64,000 nt of DNA. Origin: Gavia stellata (Eukaryota; Chordata; Aves; Gaviiformes; Gaviidae). A program made the translations under genes and the position numbers. The stretch spans positions 7,103,034 through 7,167,033 of the forward strand of contig NC_082618.1 of the NCBI RefSeq assembly GCF_030936135.1, read 5' to 3'. The notes under the pieces are model-generated. The model saw nothing but the letters and a program-made list of their open reading frames with translations. It made no database searches and had not been told where the DNA came from. The number at the start of each line of letters is the position of its first letter. Positions within the stretch are counted from its first letter, which is position 1. This document shows, piece by piece, positions 20,401-34,245 of this stretch.

Positions 20401-23400
20401 TAACTCAAATGCTAGTTCCTGCTCTTGACTCATAATAGCTTCTGAATTCTGAATCTTTAAATTCCGAATCTCATGTTTTGAGGTTAATCCATTCAGATAG
20501 ATGCAGAAGCGGAATTTATAATTTGGAGAAGTAATGTCAGGCCTTCTTTGCTTCAGCCAGTCATTTCATGTTGGCAATAGGTCCCACCTGCAAGCCAATA
20601 CTTGACCCTTCCTTATAAACTAGTCAAAACAAACGTGTTCATTTTATCTGACTTGATATTGCAGTTTCCTTCGTACTCATACCTTGGCCCGTAAGCTTAA
20701 GAGTCGCAGTAACCGGCTGTCAGCATACTTGCCTGATTCTGATTTAACTCATTCAGCTTATTGTAAGCCTTAACCTATTTTCTGTGCTGTCTCCAAGTGT
20801 ACAGCTTCTGCAAAGAGATTAATCAGACAAAAAATTTATCTTAATTTTCAAACCTCTCCCATGAAGCAATACAGACTTACGGGGTTTGAAGAAAGGAGCG
20901 GCATTAATATACCACCCGTCAGTGGACATGGCCTTTAGCATCAGTCCTTAAGCCAGCTTTTGCAGGAGGAAGCTCGTATCACCACAGCTCTCGCTGATGC
21001 TAAAGCTCCAGGAGCTGCCTTCACCTTGTAGAAGGCTTTGCTTGACTTGCTCTCATTATACTTTAGTCCTGTATCGGATTGTAGAGAGCGCATGCTCATT
21101 ACTAAGCAAGATTTAAGAAAAAGAGTAACTGTATTTTGATTAGAATTTCAATTACCATGTTTGGAAACAAATACAGAAAGGTAAAGCAATGAATGTGAAT
21201 TTCTTTTTGAAACTTTAATACTTAGTTTCTGATGGGTTTGGGGGTTTTTTTGTGGTTTTTGGGTTTGTTTTTTTTTTTAAGATCACAGCATTTTAATGAT
21301 CCCTGTTAGTGTCATTTCCTATGACTAATGAGATGTCATCTGGTGTTAATGACGGGTCCGGTCCCCAAGCAGCAACCTATTCTCATGCCTTGCCTCCTAT
21401 TCTTTGAGCAGTTCGAGGACGTTTGGTATCGCAGCTGGGAGATGTGCCGCATCCCCTCTTCCAGCTCAGGCTTCTTGTTGAATTTGCCAGACCTAAGTGG
21501 GATGATTTAGCATTCTCCCCCAAGGGATGCTCCTGAAAGTAAACTTTAGACTCCGCTTATACACCTTTAGTTCATTGTGGTGGGTGCTAAGTGTTTACAG
21601 GGGGGGGCATTCATCCCAATTGATGCTTGCAGAGCATACTGTGCCAGCTGTGTGTGACTGCACCCATAAATCCCCCTTCCAGGAGATCCTGGTTGTGCGC
21701 TTTATAAGTAGGCTTGTAGCAAACACCTTTCAATGCATATTCATTATTTAGGCTTTGCTTAATGCATAAGACTTGGGGGCGGGGGAAGGAGAAGGAAGTG
21801 GCCTCTCTCACCAATTTGTGTTCCTTGAGCTAATCCACCTCTCCTGCTTGGCACCGTTAACTTTTAGTTGCAATATTTTGTATCTCTCAGAAGCAAGTTT
21901 TAATTGCGCTACAGGATTCCCTTTCTGCCAATAGTTCATTAGACTTCATGAATGCTCCAACTGAAGAATAGTCTCTCTGGGTTAGCATCATCTTCCAACA
22001 CATCCTTCTTGTTGGATTGCTGTCAGACAAATTGATAAAAGAATATTAAGAATATTTCTGGATTGAGCCAAAAAGTACTGAGGGTGCGATACAACAATCT
22101 ACAGGCTTCCAGACAGATGAGGAAAAACCAGGGAAAGCAATAATTCTGCATTCAGGATGTCACAGGCATGGCAGGAGCTTTGGAAGGTCTAGATTAAAAT
22201 GTAGCTATTTTTCTTCTGGAAATAGGAAGAAGGGATTTGGTGCCAGTCAGAAGCAAAGCCTACCTGATTCAAGCAGGAAGCTAAATTCACTGCAACAGTT
22301 TCTCTAAGAGCCGGAGAGCAGCTGCAGTGCCTAATCAATAGGCAGAATCCAGAGGTGCTGGCAGAAACGTCTCTAATATGCCCACAGTAATTAACTCTGA
22401 ATTATCAGGTGTATACTTGAAAGACTTAAATGACCATCCTAGGATTTAGCAAACAGTTTTGTGCAGCTAAGTGTTGCCTGGGCTCTTCGTCTCCATAAAG
22501 CTGTTAGTGACCCCGGTTTGCATCAGCGGGGCAAGTGAGCTCCATGCTGCGGCTAAAGCTGAAGGTGATCCGGCAGTGCAGCCACCGGAATAACCCTTGG
22601 AAATAGGGTTTAGGCTATAAACCTTGTTTCAGTTATCTCATAAGAGCTGTTCATCCTGGGAGATAAGTCATCGTGTGCCTGTCTTTAAAAATGACTGGCT
22701 CAGCTATTGTCTGCATAAAATCACCTTTGTTTATAGTGCATTTTCTAATGGCTCAACCAGCAGAGTAAAATTTAAATAAGTAATTATTGTGCAGAAGGTG
22801 CACGCAAAATGGAACGATTTCCCTGGCTGCTTTGCCCTTTTGGCTGCACTCTGAGCACAAGAGGACTCCCTCTGTAATCAGGTGGGTTCAAACAGGCAGA
22901 TTCTGGCACCTCGCGCACCGTTGCTCTAGGAGCACTCTTGCTGCTCAAGATCTGCCTAAGCGAACTTAAATCAGCTAAATTATTGGTACAACCCAAGAAA
23001 AACATGGGCTTAGAGTTTGGAGATTTTGGGGGGGTGGGTTGGGGTTTTTTTGGAGGTTTGGAGAGGTTTTTTTGTGGTTTCTTTTTTAACTCGGGCAAGA
23101 CGTGCAGAACCTGGGCTTGGGTTTTTATCCCAGTAACTTAATACAGGGATTTTAACTTGTGTCGCTCCAAAAACTGGCCCTTCGGAAAGCCACCGGCACT
23201 TCTTCCGGAGCCAGCAGGTGGAGCTTGAAGAATAGCATCAATTTCCAACCCCATTTGTGCTAGGGCCCATTGAGTGGGAGCTATCTGTGCTGAAATCCTG
23301 ATTGAATAAAAATTGTTCATTATGCAAACTGTCTGGTTCAGTACACAGAGGCAGCCCCCAGGCACAGACCCCAAGTAGCTGCTTTCTCTTTCCCCAGATT

Positions 23401-26400
23401 AAAACATATGAACTGCTTTGATGTAATCTTATAACAAAGCCTAATGGAAATTTTATATCCTCTGAAGTTGACTGTCATTTCTCATTGCCCTGCTTCCTCT
23501 GTCCTATTAATACTCCAATCCAGAGAGCCGTAGCTGAACTTGCGCTCTTTTTGCTCTCAAATACGGTATGCTTCCCCGACCGTGTTTAAGTTTGTATTTA
23601 CGTTTAAATACTGTTAGATTACATTACAGTATGTTTAATCCCTTGTTTTTTTCCATAGCTATTTATCATTTTAATGGAATGCTGCAGAATATTACATTGT
23701 GCAATGTGTTTAAATTGATAAATTGTATTAGAAAAATATTGGATAGGATTTTTAATGGTAAGTGGGGCTTTAGTAGATATATTTTCTCATTAGTAGACTA
23801 ACTGCACACAGACTGCATGAGGCTGGAATGTTAAGGATTTTGGGATAAGCTATATTTATGACTTATTTGACTAATTAAGGCACAATTTTATCATAAAGTT
23901 TTTCCCAGACTTTGCTGAGCAGGATGAAGGAGGAAAACTTGCCCCAGTGCAGTTACTCTACAACATCAGTTGCCATAACAACTTCATGCAATACTATATT
24001 TTTACTTGAAATTCCTTTTAAGACTCAGTTGCTGTAATAATTTGTTTCAGCTGCTAAAAGGCATGTTTCTCTTTGTGGTGGTTTCAAGGCCCTTATTACA
24101 GTAACAAAAAAGTGGTTGTGTTAATATAGAGTCTTTTCATTTCAACATATGCAAAAGTTCAATAGACTCCAAAAATAGAATTAAAGGGTGGAGGTGATGA
24201 ATCTGCTATAAAATCTCTTCCAGTCTTTAGGAAAGAGGAATGGGCTTAGCTGGTGAAGGTGAACTTTATTAACAGCCTTAAGGAGAGATGCTGCTGCTAC
24301 TCCGTACCCATAATTATTGCACCCAATGGGAACCTAAAAACGCAACTTCACGTTGTATATCCCGCTGCCTTGCATCAGAACCATGCCACTTAGCTTCAGC
24401 GAGAGGCGGAGGGCGTATTCGCTCTCCAAGAGACTTGGGGCCTCAGCCAGTCGTCTTTCCAGTGATGCTAGTGCTATTTGGGTGAAGCTGGTCCTGAAGT
24501 CTTTGCTCAGGAGAACGGTGGAACGGAGCTTCAGCTCCTCCCAATGTATCTGCTCCTTTAATTCATTAAATAATCACCTCACACCAAGCGTATATTGTCT
24601 AGGTTTTGGCCACGGGCATACTAGAAGTGTAAAAACAATTTTCAGGCAGCCTGGAGTGTCGTCTGATCTCTGATTCCGACATTAATTTAGTGGAAGGCAA
24701 GGAGTGCATGATAAGAAAGTTGCTCGCTTTTATTTTTAACCCTTTCCCATAGCTTTGATGACTGTTGCTTTCCTCCAGGAACACGCTGTGCTGTAGCTGC
24801 CCCTGCCCGTTAAGCCAGCCTTGCACTGATATAAATCCCCCATCTGGCTTTTGGCATCTCACGGTTGAGGCAGCAATTCCTCAAACAAGTTCTTGTTCTA
24901 GTTCAGCATATGGACCCTGTTTCTACTGGTGCCAGGCAAATAACAAAGTTTTAAGTTATTTGGTTAATCGAGGCAGTCGAAATACGGCTTCTTTTTCATC
25001 GTCTCCGGGCTTCTCGGGTTCACGGAGCAAGAGGAGGAGATGGCGCGGTGGCTTCACCAGGCAGTTCTCCTAGGGACAATGCGGAGGCAGGAGGGGAATC
25101 TGCTGTCTCCAAAGCTGTCTGTGTGTCAGCTCGACTGGGGAGCTGAGCTGGCCTTCTAATTTTGGCCAAAGGATCATGGCCTTTCTAATAAAGCCCTTCT
25201 GGAGCGGCGTTGTGGGGTTGGGGGTGATGAAACCGCTTTTCTTCCAGGGCAGAGCAAGTGCATTTGCTTTCTGGAGCCGGGGGGATGCAGAGAGCCTAAG
25301 GCCACCTTTACTCCTTGGCTCCAGGAGGCACCCTCACTGCAGGAAGGAGAAAACACCCAACCTCTTAAAATCTGTATAGATCCCACCACTCCATCTCTTT
25401 GACATTATTCTGAACTCCGGTCTGCCATTTTACAGATCTCCAGCTGGATTGCAGGCTTCCGATACGCTTACGACTCTCTGCTTTTTCCTGCATTGTTGGT
25501 CTTTTTTCCTCCCTTTTCTAATCCTGATTCTCCATGCTGAATCGAAATGGTTAAAATGGTCATATTTTGCATCTGTCCTCTCTGGCCGGTTCCAACCACG
25601 ACCCTTGGATTTTTAATAACAGTGGAGATGATGGTCATTTAATGCAGCCCCCTGCCTGCAGCAAAATCTTCATCAAGGTTTTCCTGCAGCCTCCCTCAGG
25701 CAGCTCATCTCGTTGCTTAATTGTCTTTATGCTTTCTCACAGCTTCATATTTTAACTGTATTTCCGTCAAACTGCAACTGTGGTTCGGTTGTGTGGCTCA
25801 GGAGAGTGACCCCTTTACAACTTGGTGCCTGTCAGCCCTGGCTGTGAAATTTGGGCTGGGCAAATTATTTTGGGTGAGTAGAGATGATAGAAAAGGGCAT
25901 GTCTCACCATGAAAGATGAATCACTCCTTTGCCTTTTACTCCTTGTTGTAGTAACATTATTCCCGAGGAATTTTTTGCTATTTATGTGATTGTCAGATGC
26001 GATTCCATCAGAATTACAAAGGAATTCAGCACGAATTAGTGGTCACTTAATGTTATAGAAAGCTGCGATGTAAATGTACTCCATGATCTCATCTACAACT
26101 CAGTCCTTAGCGGATGCTTCAAGGTAGATTTTTTTCTAAAGCGGTCATAAATTGCAACCAGTCTTTGGATTCCCTCCAGTCCTAGAGCAATTACTGGGCC
26201 AGTTCAGCTGAAGGGTTTGATCAGGTGTTTTACTAGCAGGATTTTATTTCACTAAATGAGCATCTCCTAAAGAACCGGGAATGTAATATTTACACGTTAA
26301 AGTGCTGCTGTAATGGCACTGCATTTAACTTCACTAGGAGACCAGGAATCCCATGGTAAAATGCCTGATAACTGCTGCATTTACCAGGGGAATGAATTTA

Positions 26401-27300
26401 TAGCAGTTGAATTCCTCCAGCAGAACAAAGGGCTGTATTATGAACGCACCCTCTTCTCTTTAACAAAAGCTCGGAGCCAGTCCTGTTTCTTGCTCTAGGA
26501 GATGGTGCGGTGTTGCTTTGCATCACTGCGGTTGTTGCCTTGCCCAACTGCCTGGATATTTTGGATATATTTTGGATAAGTAAAAAGGCGGGAGGGGGGA
26601 TGTCATCCTTCTCTTTTACCCTCTGCGGGTTGCGTATGACTTAATCTCGTTTGGAAATTCTGGGAGAGGTTCTCCATGGAAAGCAGCTATTGCATGCGAG
26701 CTCGATACATGGAGTGGTGATGTAGGTGGGACTCAAATCCACCTACTTCAGCCTGGAGTACCCCTCCTCCCAGCAAGCAGGAATGCCTGTGACGCAGCTG
26801 CAGAAGTTTCCAAAGACCATCCCTCATCCGTGGACCATCCTGTCCCCCTTCCCGTGGCTCGGGCTTGGGACGAGCATGCTTGCACCGCAACACCATGCCA
26901 TCTTTACTCCTGGCTTGCATTAGCCACCTCTGTATAAATAAATTGTGTTTAGCTATGTGGCTTCCCTTTCCCTCTATTTTCTTCTATTGGTATTAATAGT
27001 AGCTAATTATTGCTTTTACTATTAGGTCATGTGTTGTAAATACACTAAATGCGGTACGCATCCTGCGCCCGCTGGCTTGTGTGCTAATGCCTGGATTCTG
27101 CCTCTTTAACATGCAGCCTAATTGCCTACTTGCACTGCGCTGCCTGACATGCTATTTTTTGGGATAATTGCTCCCAAAGTCTCAGCATTTTAATGTAGTC
27201 AGTATTACATGGTCTAGCTAAAAATTGTTCAAAACAAACCTTGGGTCCCATCCCAGAAGAAATCATGTCAGAGCTTCCTGGGAAAATCAGAGAGCTTTTC
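20401..27300. other. Intergenic sequence with AT-rich islands, no gene seen
   Basis: Unique sequence without convincing reading frames. Notable parts are an AT-rich island at about 23560-23920, a second at about 23980-24180, and a G-rich run at 23028-23044. These look like non-coding elements rather than exons. Confidence 0.6.
23028..23044 (+). other. G-quadruplex-capable run
   Basis: Seventeen bases with at least four runs of three or more G separated by single- or double-base loops (seven G, T, three G, TT, four G). This meets the usual G3+ quadruplex pattern. A homopolymer-rich context makes a chance origin plausible. Confidence 0.4.
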
Positions 27301-27309
27301 CTCCAGCCT

Positions 27310-27337
27310 CTCTTCTTCCTCCTCTCTTCTTCCTCCT
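27310..27337 (+). repeat. Pyrimidine tract with a 14-bp direct duplication
   Basis: Two exact tandem copies of CTCTTCTTCCTCCT occupy 27310-27323 and 27324-27337 within a longer C/T tract that runs to about 27346. It is a simple-sequence expansion. Confidence 0.75.
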
Positions 27338-30300
27338 CTCCTCTCCATCTCGCTGCGCTGGCATTACTGGAGTTGCAGAATCCCCTCGGAGCAGAGCCCT
27401 GCGACAGCCCCCAGCCGTCACTCTGCTGCCTGCATCCATGGGTGGCTGAGATGAGTCAGTGACAACCTGGTCACTAATGAAAAATCTTTTTAATTATTTA
27501 AGTGGTGGTAAATGCCTGCTCTTATTGGTATGGGCATAAACTGTAGCTGTGCTAATTTTCCTCTTAAATCTCTCCTGGAAGAGCTGAGTGCCTGCTCTCC
27601 TTGGCGTTGTGTTTCCCTAAAGAATGATGCTTTGAAGAAGTCAGCTCCCTGTTCAGGATGCTGATGTGAATGAGTCCCTCAGCAAACAAGTTTCAGGCTT
27701 TTACCCTAAAAGCACTTGAGGGTTATTTGTGAGCGTAATGTCAAGACAGCCTAATGGGACGTATGTGCCCCGTTCAGTTTTAAACCACGCAGCACTGTAA
27801 GCTTCCCAGGTGTGATGGTAGTGCTGATTTTGCCTTTTTCTCCACTTTCCATCCAGGAGATGGAATAAAGCAGAGCCCCACTTTGCCTTTCACAAGGAGA
27901 TTGTCTCCTCTACCGACAGCTCCAAAAGAAACGTTCCCGTTGCTCTTTATGGGACCTTTAGCTTCCCCTTCTCAGGCCAATAATGCAGAGACTGCTCCTT
28001 TGCAAAGGGAGTGCTTTGTGCATGGACGTGTTCACTTCGTCAACAGCTGACTATGGTCTAAGCCAGGCGTACGCGCTTAGCTGTATTGCTGCAGAAGAGC
28101 TCATTTTCCTCCCTTTCCCACTCTTTGGGGCAGAGCAGAACATATGTGCCGTTACCTCTTAATTCTTCTGTGGAGCATTAGGACTAATAAAAACCTTTCA
28201 GGGTTTCCGATGTGAGAAGCAGATGATGTTGCATGCTAAGAAACAAAGACCAGTTTAAAAAAATTTTAAAAAAAAAAGCCCCCTGTACTTCTTCCAGTGC
28301 CAGCGATGGTGAAAAAGCTTGTGACCCCCTCCCGTGGCAGGTGACACTCTTCTTTGCTTGACTAATTACATTGGGTCTGCATACCTAGGTGGTAATGAGG
28401 GACTCGAGTGCCGGCGTACCCTTTAAATAACAGAACATTGAAGTGTCATTGCTTTCATGTTTGTCTACTTGCTTCTAATTATTGAAGGCAGCTGACTTTA
28501 AAGCATAGGCCATTTCCTCCCCTTCCTGCAGCGGGGTCGTAACAGCTTGTTTATATACTCCTAAGCTGGTTTGCTGCAACAGATTGTGACTTTAAATAGA
28601 AGGTTGCTAAGAGTGAGGTAAGGGTGCCGGGAGAAATGAGCTTTCTCAAAACAAGTCACTTGGTATTTCGGGGAGGTGGGAGCAGCAGGCAAAAAAGCAT
28701 CAGTGGAGAGGTGAAGGATGGGCGGTTATCGTTGGCAGTCAGTGTAACGAGATAAATATATATATATATGTAGGTATATATGTTCTTTTAGAAAGCAGAG
28801 GATAGTGTGATTGAGCCAGCCGTGTCCTGGGGAGACCTCTCCCAGGATTTTCCTGGACCATCTCACGAGACTGCACCATTACTAGTTATTTATTCATCCT
28901 CGGCAAATGCTAATAGCTCCTGTTTGGCATTGGGCTGAATATCAAAAAAGTTGATTCATTGACTTAAAAAACAAAACAAAACCTACACTGGACAAATGCT
29001 AGAAAATATGTGTTGGTAAAGAGGTGGACTGAGTGGTGAACATATTTTCTATCTCTCATTTCTCTGACTCATATGGCCCCAGCTTAGCACAGATTTTATT
29101 ATCTTATCAAACAATTAATTACCTACATCCTTTAATTTCATATATATACAGTTTGAGAGTGTTGTTTTTGTCTTCAGATGCCTCTTATCCTCTCCCCAGT
29201 AGACTGTTGCTGCTAAATAGATGGGATTATTTTCCTGGTGGCCACACCAGATTTATTCATACTGCTAAGCCTGCTCTAGGAGTTGGGGCGAAGACAACTA
29301 TCAGACTATCAAATTCAGATTTACCCCCTTGGATTTAGTCCCTGGCAGGCTTCTGCTAAAGTCTTGGAAAGAAAAACTCATTAGATGAACCTTAGCATGA
29401 TTTTTCCATGGCTTTGATTTTAATCAAAGTGCGGATTTGAAATTGTTTTATCATTAGAATCTGTTGACTGAACGTCAATGCGAAGCAATTCCCCCTGCCT
29501 GGTGTAGAGATGCATCCTATGTGCTTAGGTAAATCCCAGACTGCGAGAGTGGAACAGCAGGAAGGGCAGAAATTAGCCTCTGAGGCTTGCAAACGCACTG
29601 CAGGCTGATGTCTTTCTGCATTTCAAGGACCTAAGTTCAATTGCAAGGCTGTTGTTCTGCTTATCCATAATGGGCAAACTAATCAATTAAAATGGTCCAT
29701 TCTTAAGCCATGGCAGAAGGGAAGGCTTGTTTGGAGTAGCTGCCTTACAAGGTCTGAAGTATGTCAGTTAAACATAACATCCTTTTATCTCTGAATCTGC
29801 AAAATCAAGGCAGTACATTTTACCCAGGTACCTGGAGCACAGGGAAGAGAAATTCAGCGGAAGCTCTTTAGTAGGTTACTAAGAAGTGGTTTTGCATAAG
29901 GCGATGGAGTTGGTTGTCTCTGAAGACCAATTTACACAAGCCCCAGCGACTGCAGTGAGCCTGTAACTCCCAAACCTCAGGACTGCGGCTCAGCATCCTA
30001 ACAGGAGATGCTGTGGGGACCACGAGGAGAGCTGGAGGAGGGTCGGACGGACCTGTTCTACCTGAAGAAGGAAGCCTGCGTGTTTAAAAGCTGGTGTGCC
30101 CGTGTTTTCTGTAACGCTTGCCGATGAGACCCACCCCGGGTGTACGTGTTTGAATTTTAACGAGCTTTGCTTTCCAGGTCGGTGCGGTGCCTAACACGGA
30201 CCCAACTTCCGTGTGAATGAAAAATAAAGAGATGTAGAGTAAGGCTGCCTGCGTGCTGCTTTGGTTTAGGCTGTTAGGGGATGCTGACCGCAGCAGCATC

Positions 30301-33300
30301 CTCCGGGTAAGTATAGCGTCTAGCTCCTAAGGCTGCAGGTAACCCCCCTGCATTGCCAAGACCCGCTGCGTGTCAGACGGCAATTTTCTTTGCTTGCAGG
30401 CAGGACGAGGTCAGAGCGTCCTGTCACTGGGACTGGTATAAATCGAGAGTAATTGGGCTGGAATTGGCGGTTGCAGTGATGTAAGAAGTGGTGTAAGGCA
30501 GAGGTGAAGCCAGACCCTAATGACGGCTTCTGCCTGCTCACTGAATTCTGCATAGAGATCAGCACTTCCAGCAACAAAAGAAAGTAGGTCAGTGCCAGGT
30601 CCCCCTCCCTGCCTGCGCGCTGGAAGCACATGTGTTGGATTACACGCCTGCAGATTGAAGCAGGAGCGACTGTGATGGGGTTTTTTTTCCCTTTGGGAAG
30701 GTGCATGTAAAAGCAATTTGGCGCTTTACGGCGTGCCGGCGCGGTCGCTCTCGCCGTGCATTTTTTCTTGGAGCTGCTGCATCCCCAATGCTTGGGGAGC
30801 GAGGGGACCTGTTTGCGTGTCAATATTGCAGGGGGGGAGCTGCTCCCATTCCCCGGCAGCCCATCCGTGATTTGGGGAGGGCGCGAGGCTGCCGGCAGCA
30901 CCCGGGTGTGCTCCCTGCCCATCCCCTGGTACCCTGATCCCGTGCCTTTCCTTGCCTTACTGCAGCCACAAAACTCCAGTTCTACTTGAACGATTACCCG
31001 ACACGTTAATTGGGACTCCCGCTATGATTAAAACGAAATTTCAGATTAAGCCCGCCATGCTGTAAAGCACAGGAAGAAAACATCTCTTTATAAACACAGC
31101 AGGAACGTGGGGACTCCATTATTATTATTTTCTTTAAACTTTGAAGAAACTGGCTCTCGCTGCCGTTTTGACCGCAAGGAGACAAGTGCGGCAGCCACTC
31201 CGCTATGGTCAAAGCTAAACAGAAGGGATGCTTGCAGGGAGATAAAATTGCAGGGTGTTTTTCCTTCTTTTTTTTTCCCCTTAATGTGATAATCATAATG
31301 GATTTATCTCCGTAGACCTCAGATCCTGTCTACGTGGGTCTCCGCAGGCTCTGCTGCTCTTGGGCAGAGCTCAGAGGAACTTGTAGGTTGTGCAAACCAG
31401 GCGAGTGGGCAAGGATGGTCCCAGCTCCGAGGAGCAGAATACTGTATTTAGCGTATTTAATTCGTTACACAACCTTTGCAGTGCCGTAGTAGGCCAGCTC
31501 TGAAAGGGTCTTCAGCTTGCTGTGTCCCTGGGGAAAGTCCTCAGGTGAGCAGTGTTTGGTGGTTGGTGCTGCTTTGTTAATTGGAAGGACACCGCTGGCC
31601 AGGTGAAGTGTTCTGAGACTAACGGCGACCTCTTAAACTCTCAAATATTTGCTCTATTTATTTTCAATTTGGAAGGCTGTAATGTAGTTTGCGGTCAAAA
31701 TCCAGCCCTCCTCCACCAAACGCTGCCTTCTGCTGGAAAATAGCCCCTGAGGATGTCTTCTCCTCAAATGAAGCTTTCCGCGTGCAGCGTTTTAGGTAGG
31801 ACCTGCTGTCAATTCCTCCTGCGTGGCGGGGGCACGGGGAGCCTCACCTGCCCGTCGCACCGCCGGGGACCGACTCCAGCCCTTCCACAGCACCGGGGGA
31901 TAACCGTGGACCTTCAAGACCCGGAGCGTGAAACACTGCAGGTCTGCAGCATCCTGGCCCTGCCTTTGTTCCGTGCTGGACTTGCCGAGTCTGTAGGCGA
32001 GGGCGGCGGTAGATTATCCCCCGCTCCCCCCTTTTTTTTTGCCTTTAAACTTACCTTTTGGTGTTCCAGCTTGAAGCAGCATGAGGTGAGTAAACTCCAC
32101 TGCTCAAAATAAGAGTGGATAAGCTCAGTTTACTTGCATTTATTCATGACTTCACAACTCCACTGGGGCCTGAAAATCAGAGCCAAAAGGAACTGCAGTG
32201 AAAATTGGCCTACATGCAATGGCTTTAAATAATCTGCCCTTTTGCTCTAGTTCTGTGTTGAGATGTGCTGGAAGCCTGAGGAGCTGGGATCTGACTTGAT
32301 GTAGGAGCTGCTTTTTGTTTTCTTGCCCTGGTGTTTGAAGCTGTTGTTGGTTTTTCTGTATATGGTGTAACTTGGGGGTAGTTACGCAGTGGGGGGGGGG
32401 AAGAAAAAATCTGTTTGAGAATTGCTGTGTTTAATGCATGACTCAAAATTATCAGAATCGGCACAATGAATTACCTTTTCTTTCCAAAGATGTGAAAAAT
32501 AGAGAAAATAGAAATAAAGTGATTAGTGCATGTCACAAATATTGACACCCAGGGACAGGGTATCATATTGGACTAAAAACCATCATTCTGCTGGAAGGAG
32601 AACGGTCCATGTTAATAGTGAATTCTTGTTTGCACTTGCATTTGCGCAGACTGTTAAGGCAAATACGGTTCCCAGATGACGCGCAGTACATGCATGTGCC
32701 TGACACTTGCACCAGTCAGGGAAGAAGTCACGCAAGCCATTGGAGAGCCGAGTGCGCTGGATGAGGCTCGGCTTCAGCATCTGAGCAGAAATAGAAATGG
32801 ATCCATCTGCAAACCAGGTCACCGCTGCTCTTCTGCTTTTTCTCTTGGGCCCCCTTGAATCACATCATGATTTCTTCCCCCCCCCGCCCCAGCTCCCTGC
32901 AGCTGGGATTACTTTTCACATACTCTGCTCACATAATTGCCTCTAATAATTTCTCAGCTGGCTTTCCTTCATTCTTGAGTCAAATATGACCACCTTTCCC
33001 TTTTTTTCCCTCTTTACAAGGCTGCACGCACCCGCTCCAGCCTGCACATATGCTCTCCTTTCTGCTGCTCCTGCCTCTCCCGCGTGCTTGCCTTATCTCT
33101 CACTGTTTTAATCCTGAGAGTTCCCATCTCCCTTCCTGGAATTCCACCCACTTGATGGCAAGTGCTTCTGTAGCCTCAGTGTGCTGCGCAGCTCACGCAC
33201 AGATGTCCTCGGCCGGTCCCAGCGCTGCTCCCCACCCAGGGTGCTCAGGTGCCGCGGGGAAGGGGCTCCCACGAGCACGCGGGATGATGGAGTATCGGAA

Positions 33301-34050
33301 GAGATGCTGTAAGGCAGGGCTGCCCCGTCTCTCCCGGCACGCCTTCGTCATCTGGATGCTGGCACCAGAATTTCAGGGCAGTGCTGTGCCGGCAGCGGTG
33401 CTCGCAGCATGTGCGGAGGGGGATTTCGGAGGTTTCCCATGTTTGCTCCGTGGAAAACCCTTCCAGCCGCCCGGCGAACCCGGTGGTCGGGGTCCTGCCG
33501 CGCCAGCAAGTTGAGGCAGGCTGTTAGCATCCCATGGTATATTTAGTTCAGGTTTAACGGGGGCTCCATATGTGTGTGTTCTCTTGTTTCCTTTCGCTTT
33601 CTACGTGCTAAGTAGATGCAGGAAGAAGTCGAGAAGTCTTCCCGCGATGGCAAGGACGCGGTTTCGCCGTCCCGCGTGCCGCTTTTCCTTTGCGGGGCTG
33701 CGAGCTGTGCCTTTAGAAAAGCAGTAGCGTAAGAGCTGGAGAGGAGCAAGTGCCCCAGGGTCTCCTTCTATCGGGAACCCCCAAAAATGTGGTGAGGTCT
33801 CTCCAGCGACGGGGGTTCTCCTGGGGGACGGGGCACACAGGGCTCTCAAATGGTACCCTGCAGGCAGCCAACTGTGCGTGCCGATGGCTTTTGGGTTTTG
33901 AATGTTTGGTCCTTTTCAGGACCCTTTGGCAGGGTATGTGCCCAAAGGGTCGCTCTGCTTTTCCATTTAATTTTTTTTTTTTTATTTTTATATTTTAGAA
34001 TGAGGTTAATGCATGAGTTGAAAATAAAACAGGTACTCTGTGAACTCCCA
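27338..34050. other. Intergenic sequence, no gene seen
   Basis: The sequence becomes gradually richer in GC and CpG towards its end. It has a short TA repeat at 28757-28769 and A- or T-rich runs. The frames found (up to 200 codons at 30320-30922, minus) have no recognisable domains and no clear exon structure. Confidence 0.55.
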
Positions 34051-34079
34051 GGAGGGTTAAAGAGGGCTTATTCCGAGGA
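34051..34079 (+). repeat. Copy 1 of a 29-bp dispersed direct repeat
   Basis: It matches 35720-35748 at 27 of 29 positions in the same orientation. The flanks do not match, so it is not an obvious larger duplication. The family is unknown to me. Confidence 0.6.
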
Positions 34080-34245
34080 TGCGAGGGCATGCAAGGCAGT
34101 TCATGAGACAGCCCACCTAGAAACGCTTCTTTAGAGAAGATCTGTGAGAAGCCAAGACCTTTGATTACAGGGTATTTTAGCTGTAGAAGGACTGACTGAG
34201 GGAATAACTATGAAAACCTTTTCCAGAGAGAGCAATTTGTATGCA

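Noticed and set aside
30320..30922. 200-codon minus-strand frame
   Set aside because: No recognisable domain, exon structure or composition bias. Frames of this size occur by chance at this GC content.
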